NCBI GenBank assembly: GCA_964524995.1 | Contig: CAZGDV010000133.1 | Coordinates: 1 to 6,786, forward strand | Reading direction: 5' to 3' | Source of the DNA: CAZGDV01 sp964524995 | GTDB lineage: Bacteria > Chloroflexota > Dehalococcoidia > SZUA-161 | Length of the DNA stretch: 6,786 nucleotides | Shown: one piece after another, positions 1-4,706 of the stretch | Layout: the number at the start of each line of letters is the position of its first letter | Numbering within the stretch: the stretch's first letter is position 1 | Made by a program: the position numbers and the translations under genes | The notes under the pieces: generated by a model | Told to the model about the DNA's origin: nothing | Database searches by the model: none | What the model saw: only the letters and a program-made list of their open reading frames with translations

Positions 1-1781
1 GGTATGTCAGTCCCTCACTGGAGGGAATGCTCGGCTATAGCCGTGATGAACTGCTGGGCCGCGGATCATTTGGGTTCCTGCATCACGACGATGCACAGAA
101 CGTGATTGACCACTATGGCGAGCTTGCGAAGAGTGCCGGTCAGGCTGTCCACGTGGAGGTCCGTTTCAGACACAAGAATGGCACCTGGCGTATACTCGAA
201 GGTGTAGCGAACAACCTGGTAGGCGATCCCTCGGTCAACGGCGTGGTGATCAACGCCCGGGACATCACCGAGCGCAAGATGGCGGAGGAAGCACTCAGAG
301 AACGTGAAGAGTACTTCAGGGCGCTGATAGAGAACTCGCTGGAGGGAATAGCCATCCTCAATCCAGACATGACGATTCGCTACGAGAGCCCGTCCGCCGA
401 GCGAATAGTAGGCTATGCGCCTGAAGAGATGATCGGTCACCACGCACTGGAGTTCATCCACCCCGATGATATCAGGATCGCGGTCAAGACTCTTGACGCC
501 TTGACCAAGAACCGATCAAAGCCCGTGCCCACCGCTATACGCCTCCTGCACAAGGACGGAACCTGGCACATAGTGGAGGGAGTCGCACAGAATCTCCTGA
601 ACGACCCCATCGTCAGTGGCGTGGTCGTCAACTACAGGGATGTCACCGAACGCAACCAGGCAGAGCAGCTTCTGAGGCAGAGGGAAGAGCATTTCAGAGC
701 GCTCATCGACCACTCTCTTGACGGGATAGCCATCCTCGATCGAAACGGGACGATACGCTACCAGAGCCCCTCGGCTGAACGAATGATGGGACGCCAGCCG
801 GACGAGCGCCTGGGCCGAAACCCGTTCGAGTACGTACACCCCGACGATATGCCAAACGTCGCGCGTGCGTTCGCCGAACTTGTTGAGTCCCACGGCGCCG
901 TCGTCTACAAGGAGGCACGCGTGTCGCACGCCGATGGCTCGTGGCGTACTGTGGAGGTCGTTGCACAGAATCTGCTCGATAGCCCCGCCGTCGGGGCGAT
1001 AGTCGTCAATTTCCGCGACGCAACGGAGCGAAAGCAGTCCGAGCAGGCACGCATTGAGCACGCGGCGGCCCTCGCCAAGGCGGAGGAGTTGGAGCTGTCG
1101 CGGCAAAGGATAATCACCGCGGAAGAGTCCGTCAGGCGCGATATAGCGCAGGAGCTGCACGGGTCCGTACAGAATCGGCTGATCGTCCTCTTGCACAGGT
1201 TGTCCGAACTGGAGCGGGAGGCGCGTTCTCCTGATATGGCAACGAAGCTCACCGATCTCCGGGAGAGACTGGCCGATCTGCTCGAAAGCCATGTACGCTC
1301 GATCAGCCATCGACTCTACCCATCGATATTGCGTAGAGGACTGACGGCGGCGCTCCAGTCGCTCGCAGACCGGTTCGAGACGGCTCTTCCAATCGAGATG
1401 AAGCTGGACCAGGACCTGGCGCGCGCGGAGCGGAACGAGCCGAGGTTGATCCCCGAGCAGGTCAGGTTGTCGGCGTATCGCATCGCCGAGGAGGCCCTGA
1501 ACAACGCTGCGAAGAGCGCGGCAGCCACCAAGGCCACGATAGTGCTTGCGCTGGGCTCCAATGGCTGGCTGCGGCTGGAGGTGGCAGACGATGGGCAGGG
1601 GTTCGATCCGGAGTGTGCATCCAGAGGCCTCGGCATCCTCATGATGCAGGACTACGCCGAGGTGGCCGGCGGTCAGTGCCGAATAAGGAGCTGTCCCGGT
1701 GCGGGTACCGAGATCGTTGCTACGCTTCCGCTTTCAGCGCCTCACGAAGAGTCTTCAGAGAGAACCTCGCCTTCGGTATGA
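1..1781 (+). CDS. Multi-PAS sensor histidine kinase, NarL/DegS-like (HisKA_3 type), 5' end missing
   Basis: The reading frame is open from base 3 (bases 1-2 are part of a split codon). The first visible residues, YVSPS before the ATG at 27, already belong to a PAS core, so that ATG is internal and the true start lies upstream. Numbering from that ATG: the rest of PAS/PAC 1 runs to about 82, PAS 2 spans 93-207 and PAS 3 spans 221-335, each ending in an RD(I/V/A)TER signature. A helical linker follows (337-365), then a dimerisation/phosphoacceptor helix with H378 in RRDIAQELHG, and an HATPase domain (about 475-570) with N box EEALNN, G1 box DDGQGFD and G2 box GLGILMM. No membrane segment is visible, so this part is cytosolic. 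It should autophosphorylate on H378 in response to a signal sensed by the PAS domains and pass phosphate to receivers; the adjacent regulators are the obvious candidates. The H+1 Asp and H+5 Gln usual in this family are Gly and Asn here. The 3' end overlaps the convergent receiver gene. Confidence 0.93.
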   Translation, partial: YVSPSLEGMLGYSRDELLGRGSFGFLHHDDAQNVIDHYGELAKSAGQAVHVEVRFRHKNGTWRILEGVANNLVGDPSVNGVVINARDITERKMAEEALREREEYFRALIENSLEGIAILNPDMTIRYESPSAERIVGYAPEEMIGHHALEFIHPDDIRIAVKTLDALTKNRSKPVPTAIRLLHKDGTWHIVEGVAQNLLNDPIVSGVVVNYRDVTERNQAEQLLRQREEHFRALIDHSLDGIAILDRNGTIRYQSPSAERMMGRQPDERLGRNPFEYVHPDDMPNVARAFAELVESHGAVVYKEARVSHADGSWRTVEVVAQNLLDSPAVGAIVVNFRDATERKQSEQARIEHAAALAKAEELELSRQRIITAEESVRRDIAQELHGSVQNRLIVLLHRLSELEREARSPDMATKLTDLRERLADLLESHVRSISHRLYPSILRRGLTAALQSLADRFETALPIEMKLDQDLARAERNEPRLIPEQVRLSAYRIAEEALNNAAKSAAATKATIVLALGSNGWLRLEVADDGQGFDPECASRGLGILMMQDYAEVAGGQCRIRSCPGAGTEIVATLPLSAPHEESSERTSPSV

Positions 1782-2082
1782 ACGCCAGAGCTCCCTCATC
1801 GCGTGCCAGCTGCTCATAGACACGCTCTTGATAGGCACTGACGATTATGGCCTTTGTGTTGGGACAGTTCTCTTGCACATAACGGGCCACACCCAACCCA
1901 TCCGGGTCCGGCATGTACATATCGGCGATCACAAGGTCCGGTAGCAGTGACGCTATCAGGGACACAGCCTCGTGCCCGCTGCTTCCTTCACCCACGACCC
2001 GGAAGTCCCCGCTTGCCTCCAACACAGAGCGCAGCCAATCACGGAACTCGGGTTCGTTGTCTGCTACGACCACACGATACAT
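1720..2082 (-). CDS. Single-domain response regulator (stand-alone receiver)
   Basis: This 120-residue protein is a complete CheY-like receiver with no output domain. Visible motifs are the N-terminal acidic pocket VVVADNEPEF (D8, N9), the phosphoacceptor D54 in IADMYMPDPDG, S82 in IIVSAY and K104 in FIPK. The second pocket acid, normally Asp, is Asn. The ATG at 2082 was chosen because the receiver fold begins directly with it and GGAAG (2092-2096) sits 9 nt upstream; an upstream TTG extension to 2133 would add 17 residues unlike the family. Without a DNA-binding domain it probably works as a phosphate relay, a phosphate sink, or by protein contact. It lies 106 bp downstream of the NarL-type regulator on the same strand and convergent to the kinase, with 62 bp of antisense overlap. 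It may share the regulator's transcript or use its own promoter near the 2113-2124 palindrome. Confidence 0.88.
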   Translation of the reverse strand: MYRVVVADNEPEFRDWLRSVLEASGDFRVVGEGSSGHEAVSLIASLLPDLVIADMYMPDPDGLGVARYVQENCPNTKAIIVSAYQERVYEQLARDEGALAFIPKARFSLKTLREALKAEA

Positions 2083-2091
2083 GACACACCG

Positions 2092-2096
2092 CTTCC
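2092..2096 (-). promoter_or_regulatory. Ribosome binding site deciding the receiver gene start
   Basis: On the minus strand this reads GGAAG, 9 nt before the ATG at 2082. It supports that start over the upstream TTG. Confidence 0.55.
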
Positions 2097-2112
2097 ACAC
2101 TTGGGTCAAAGA

Positions 2113-2124
2113 GCCCACGTGGGC
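2113..2124. repeat. 12-bp perfect palindrome GCCCACGTGGGC, possible operator
   Basis: The sequence equals its own reverse complement over 12 bp and lies in the 106-bp gap between the two minus-strand regulator genes, 30 bp upstream of the receiver start codon. The position suits a dimeric repressor or activator site for the receiver gene. It could also form a short RNA stem, but a perfect palindrome with no loop is a better DNA-binding site than a hairpin. No T-tract follows on either strand, so it is not a typical terminator. Confidence 0.4.
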
Positions 2125-2188
2125 AGAATACAATACGCTTGTGTGAAAGCTATAGTGCTAACCTGATGATTGGGGAGGTGGAAGGCCT

Positions 2189-2845
2189 CTAGCGGCTCTG
2201 GGAGTTCTCCAGATAGACGAGGGTGGCTCTGACGCGGGCGTGAATCTCCGGCTCCTTGGAGAGATGGAGCTCCTGGTATATGGCGTTGATGTAGGTCTCG
2301 ACCGATTTCTCCGAAAGCCCCAAGCGCTGTGCTATCGCCGCATTGCTGAATCCCTGTGCAATGAGCTCCAGCACTTCCTGGTTCCTCCTGGTCAAACCGG
2401 CCACGGCGGAGCCCTGCCTGGGACGCAGACCCGAGACGACGGCGGGGTCCAGGACAACCATGCCAGCCCTGCTACCCTGAATAGCCCGTACGACAGCGGC
2501 AATATCCGGTACGGTCTGTTTCAGAAGATATGCCCAGCCCCGTATGTCTTCCAGCGGCAGGCTTGTCACGTAGCGCCGCTCGCTGTGAGCGGACAGGATG
2601 ACTATGCCGACCTGCGGCGTTTCTCTCTTGATCTGAGTCGCCGCTTCCATCCCGTCCATATCACCGACAAGTTCGATGTCCATCAGCACGACGTCAGGTT
2701 TGGTTTCTCTGGCCAAACGGATCGCTGTCTCACCATCCTCGGCAGTCCCGACCACCTCCAGGCCCGGTTCGCCAGAAAGCGTCCGACTCAGCAGATCCCT
2801 GAACAACGCCTGGTCGTCCACCACGAGAACTCTGGTCTTCTCCAT
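2189..2845 (-). CDS. NarL/LuxR-family response regulator
   Basis: The 218-residue protein has the normal length and layout of the NarL family. A receiver domain (about 4-122) carries D10/D11 in VLVVDDQ, phosphoacceptor D56 in VLMDIEL, S85 in ILSAHS and K109 in WAYLLKQ. A short linker leads to a LuxR-type helix-turn-helix (about 150-212) with LTRRNQEVLELIAQGFSNAAIA and recognition helix region LSEKSVETYINAIY (shown in parts). All receiver active-site residues are present, so it should be phosphorylated, dimerise and bind DNA. The ATG at 2845 is preceded by GGAGGT at 8 nt and starts directly before the receiver fold; the GTG at 2944 would add 33 basic, unconserved-looking residues. It is first in a minus-strand pair with the receiver gene and is the likely output partner of the convergent multi-PAS kinase. 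It is also divergent from the thiolase operon, which makes that operon a plausible target (inference). Confidence 0.93.
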   Translation of the reverse strand: MEKTRVLVVDDQALFRDLLSRTLSGEPGLEVVGTAEDGETAIRLARETKPDVVLMDIELVGDMDGMEAATQIKRETPQVGIVILSAHSERRYVTSLPLEDIRGWAYLLKQTVPDIAAVVRAIQGSRAGMVVLDPAVVSGLRPRQGSAVAGLTRRNQEVLELIAQGFSNAAIAQRLGLSEKSVETYINAIYQELHLSKEPEIHARVRATLVYLENSQSR

Positions 2846-2853
2846 CAGGCCTA

Positions 2854-2859
2854 ACCTCC
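2854..2859 (-). promoter_or_regulatory. Ribosome binding site deciding the NarL-type regulator start
   Basis: On the minus strand this reads GGAGGT, 8 nt before the ATG at 2845. It is the best Shine-Dalgarno match near the gene and rules in favour of the 218-residue form. Confidence 0.7.
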
Positions 2860-2907
2860 GCCGGACCCACCGGCCGTGGACCAGCCTTTCCACCCAATTG
2901 TCGCACC

Positions 2908-2932
2908 GCAAACGGTAAGTCTCGGGGTTTGC
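2908..2932. repeat. Inverted repeat GCAAAC-N13-GTTTGC, possible operator
   Basis: Arms of 6 bp at 2908-2913 and 2927-2932 are separated by 13 bp. The right arm lies just downstream of the predicted minus-strand -10 box (2935-2940), over the expected transcription start, so a bound protein could block or modulate the regulator promoter. Short arms like these also occur by chance. Confidence 0.3.
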
Positions 2933-2934
2933 AT

Positions 2935-2963
2935 AACATAGCACACTTCGCCTCGTCTGCCAA
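2935..2963 (-). promoter_or_regulatory. Predicted sigma70-type promoter for the NarL-type regulator
   Basis: On the minus strand the -35 element TTGGCA (2958-2963) and the -10 element TATGTT (2935-2940) are separated by exactly 17 bp. They match the consensus at 5 of 6 and 4 of 6 positions. Transcription would start near 2928, giving a leader of roughly 80 nt before the ATG at 2845. Confidence 0.5.
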
Positions 2964-3004
2964 GGCGTCTTCCTATAAACACGCGGTCGAGGCGCACAAA
3001 TAGG

Positions 3005-3058
3005 GGGCTAGCCTTGTTCCGCTCACGGGGTCACCCCTACCAGGCACAGTGCTAGCCC
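3005..3058 (+). repeat. Inverted repeat GGGCTAGC...GCTAGCCC enclosing a small palindrome
   Basis: Perfect 8-bp arms at 3005-3012 and 3051-3058 flank a 38-nt interior that itself holds the odd palindrome GGGGTCACCCC (3027-3037). In RNA this would give a long stem with an inner hairpin; in DNA either part could be a protein site. It lies about 190 bp before the HMGCS-like start. The arms are followed by only two T residues, so it is a weak candidate for an intrinsic terminator. Confidence 0.4.
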
Positions 3059-3077
3059 TTGCTGCGGCTCAGGCTAC

Positions 3078-3126
3078 GGGGGTATCTCAAAGAGGGCCAT
3101 ACACCATACTCCCGAGCGGCCCTCGG
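3078..3126 (+). promoter_or_regulatory. Leader region with competing hairpins
   Basis: Three pairings are visible. Stem A pairs GGGGGTAT (3078-3085) with ATACTCCC (3106-3113), 8 bp with one G-T wobble. Stem B pairs GAGGGCC (3092-3098) with GGCCCTC (3118-3124). Stem C pairs CCGAG (3112-3116) with CTCGG (3122-3126). One strand of B lies in the loop of A and the other lies beyond it, so A plus B would make a pseudoknot-like fold, while C excludes B and clashes with A by two bases. This could be a switchable leader controlling the thiolase operon, but no known RNA class was recognised and GC-rich DNA gives such pairings easily. Confidence 0.3.
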
Positions 3127-3234
3127 CCCTAAACTCAAAGGGGCGGCATGTGGGGCCGATGAGGGGAAGCTGCGCGTACCAGACCGGTATGCGACACAGG
3201 CCGCCTCGGGCTGGTGGTGTCCCAGTCTCTCTGC

Positions 3235-3240
3235 AGGAGA
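3235..3240 (+). promoter_or_regulatory. Ribosome binding site deciding the HMGCS-like start
   Basis: AGGAGA lies 5 nt before the ATG at 3246. It supports the start at MAGITAYGAYIP, which is where HMG-CoA synthase-like proteins normally begin. Confidence 0.65.
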
Positions 3241-3245
3241 AGCAA

Positions 3246-4694
3246 ATGGCAGGTATTACTGCATATGGAGCCTACATTCCCTGGCATCGAATCGACCGGC
3301 AGGAATTCCTCAAGGCATGGGGTGGATTCGCCATACCGGGAGAGAAGGCTGTCGCCTACTATGACGAGGACAGTGTCACGATGGCCGTGGAGGCAGGTCT
3401 CGACTGCATAAGAGATATAGACCCCGCATCCGTCGATGCACTCTACTTCGCCACGACGACATCTCCCTACAAAGAGAAGCTGTGCTCGGCCATCATGGCC
3501 CTCGCTCTGCACCTGCGGCGCGATACACAGACCGCAGACATCACGAGCTCGCTACGGTCCGGCACCACCGCCATGCGCTTTGCCCTTGACGCAGTCGACG
3601 CCGGCAGGGTAGGCTCAGTGTTGGTGACCGCCTCCGACACACGCATGGCCCCGCCATCAGGCATAACCGAGCAGGCCCTCGGAGACAGCGCCGGTGCCCT
3701 TCTCATAGGTAAGGACAACGTAATCGCCGAGGTGCTGGACTCGTACTCGGTATCGGATGAGCTGGCGGCGACCTGGCGCAACGAGAACGACACCTTCATC
3801 CGCTCCTGGGAAGACCGAATGGTGATGGACGAGGGGTACTCCAAGGTCATGCCCGAGGCCATCAATGGAGTGATGAAGAGAACCGGCACTACACCAAAGG
3901 ACTTCGCAAGAGTCGTGTTCGATCCCCCCGGAGACGTTCGAAGGCACGGCAGGGTGGCGGGGGAACTGGGATTCGATCCGGCCCAGATGCTGGACCCCGG
4001 CGGCCTCTTCATGACTGTCGGCCTTCTCGGTGCGGCTATGTCCCTGGTCATGCTGATCTCAGCACTGGAACAGTCGAAGCCAGGCGATAAGATACTCTTC
4101 GCCAGCCACGGGAATGGCGCTGACGCGTTCATATTGCAGGTGACGGATGCAATCGAACGCCTGGGGGACCGGCGGGGATATGCCAAACATCTCCAGTCCA
4201 AGCACATGATGCGTTCATGCAACGATATTCTCAAGTGGCGCGACATCGTCCCGCTGGACCAAGCCCGGCGACCCGACAGAGGACACCTCTCCGTTGCAGC
4301 CAACTGGCGTCAGAGGAAGGACCTTCTGGGCTTGTGGGGCATCAAATGCCGAAAATGCGGCACCCCCCAGTACGACAACGGCGGCATCTCTACAACGCCC
4401 ATCAGAGTGTGTGCGGTATGCGGGGCCGTGGACGACTTCGACGACTACGACTTCTCGAGGAAGAAGGCCAAGGTCTTCAGCTACACGCAGGACCAGTTGG
4501 CACCAGCGCTGGACGCACCTAGTTCCGTCGTGCTCATCGATTTCGACGGCGGCGGCAGGATGCTCTTCGACCTCACAGACAGGGATCCCGAGGAGGTCAA
4601 GGTGGGCATGGAGGTCGAGATGACCTTCCGCAAGGTCTTCTTCGATCGTGGCCTGGTCAACTACTACTGGAAAGCCCGACCGGTAAGGTGCTGA
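3246..4694 (+). CDS. HMG-CoA synthase-like protein fused to a C-terminal DUF35 (zinc ribbon/OB fold)
   Basis: The 482-residue protein begins MAGITAYGAYIP, the usual opening of HMG-CoA synthases of the thiolase superfamily. Residues 1-300 form the condensing-enzyme-like part, including GDSAGALLIG (146-155) and the glycine-rich SHGNGADAF (287-295). Residues 350-480 form a DUF35 module: a zinc ribbon with C368/C371 and C389/C392, then an OB fold with FDGGGRMLFDLTD and PEEVKVGMEVEM. Aligned to archaeal HMG-CoA synthases, the nucleophile position (C-K-A-G-T) reads L103-R-S-G-T, the His of F-H-Q-P-N reads D226, and the Glu of G-S-E-S-x-P-Y reads T71. It therefore probably does not catalyse classical HMG-CoA formation. 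It may be a scaffold, or carry out another acyl-CoA reaction, together with the downstream thiolases. The cysteine spacing of the ribbon (17 residues between pairs) is longer than in the free DUF35 protein (10). The next gene starts 12 bp after its stop. Confidence 0.9.
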   Translation: MAGITAYGAYIPWHRIDRQEFLKAWGGFAIPGEKAVAYYDEDSVTMAVEAGLDCIRDIDPASVDALYFATTTSPYKEKLCSAIMALALHLRRDTQTADITSSLRSGTTAMRFALDAVDAGRVGSVLVTASDTRMAPPSGITEQALGDSAGALLIGKDNVIAEVLDSYSVSDELAATWRNENDTFIRSWEDRMVMDEGYSKVMPEAINGVMKRTGTTPKDFARVVFDPPGDVRRHGRVAGELGFDPAQMLDPGGLFMTVGLLGAAMSLVMLISALEQSKPGDKILFASHGNGADAFILQVTDAIERLGDRRGYAKHLQSKHMMRSCNDILKWRDIVPLDQARRPDRGHLSVAANWRQRKDLLGLWGIKCRKCGTPQYDNGGISTTPIRVCAVCGAVDDFDDYDFSRKKAKVFSYTQDQLAPALDAPSSVVLIDFDGGGRMLFDLTDRDPEEVKVGMEVEMTFRKVFFDRGLVNYYWKARPVRC

Positions 4695-4706
4695 AGGAGG
4701 CTGCAG

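Larger units (their letters stand above)
2846..3245. other. 400-bp divergent intergenic region with no convincing gene
   Basis: This stretch separates the minus-strand NarL-type regulator from the + strand thiolase operon. It contains a good minus-strand promoter (2935-2963), an inverted repeat at 2908-2932, and GC-rich inverted repeats at 3005-3058 and 3078-3126 that would lie in the leader of the operon transcript. No tRNA, rRNA or riboswitch consensus was recognised. The open frame from GTG 3150 into the HMGCS-like gene is treated as untranslated because the extension has no family resemblance and a better start exists at 3246. A clear + strand promoter was not found; TATAAA at 2974-2979 is the best -10 but has no matching -35. 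Confidence 0.7.

Noticed and set aside
27..29. ATG at 27 as the start of the kinase
   Set aside because: The in-frame codons before it (YVSPSLEG) belong to a conserved PAS core, and GAGGGA before it is explained by those codons, so the gene starts upstream of the window.
516..1310. 264-codon open frame on the minus strand inside the kinase gene
   Set aside because: It lies fully antisense to well-conserved PAS and kinase domains, and its translation shows no recognisable domain. It is a by-product of GC-rich codon use.
2240..2854. 204-codon open frame on the + strand opposite the NarL-type regulator
   Set aside because: The minus-strand product has complete receiver and LuxR helix-turn-helix motifs; the + strand translation has none.
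2846..2944. GTG 2944 as the start of the NarL-type regulator
   Set aside because: It would add 33 residues before the receiver fold; ATG 2845 has GGAGGT at 8 nt. The predicted promoter -10 box (2935-2940) would also lie inside that extension.
2974..2979. TATAAA as the -10 box of the thiolase operon promoter
   Set aside because: It matches the consensus well, but no acceptable -35 hexamer lies 16-18 bp upstream, so it is only mentioned as a possibility.
3001..3060. tRNA or other known RNA gene in the intergenic region
   Set aside because: Stem-rich, but no T-loop GGTTCGA-like sequence, no cloverleaf and no known riboswitch consensus could be found by eye.
3150..3245. GTG 3150, ATG 3159 or ATG 3189 as the start of the HMGCS-like gene
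   Set aside because: The extra residues are Arg/Pro/Gly-rich and unlike the family, whereas ATG 3246 has AGGAGA at 5 nt and gives the normal N-terminus.
3467..4303. 278-codon open frame on the minus strand inside the HMGCS-like gene
   Set aside because: Antisense to a clear condensing-enzyme fold; low-complexity Ser/Arg/Pro-rich translation with no recognisable domain.
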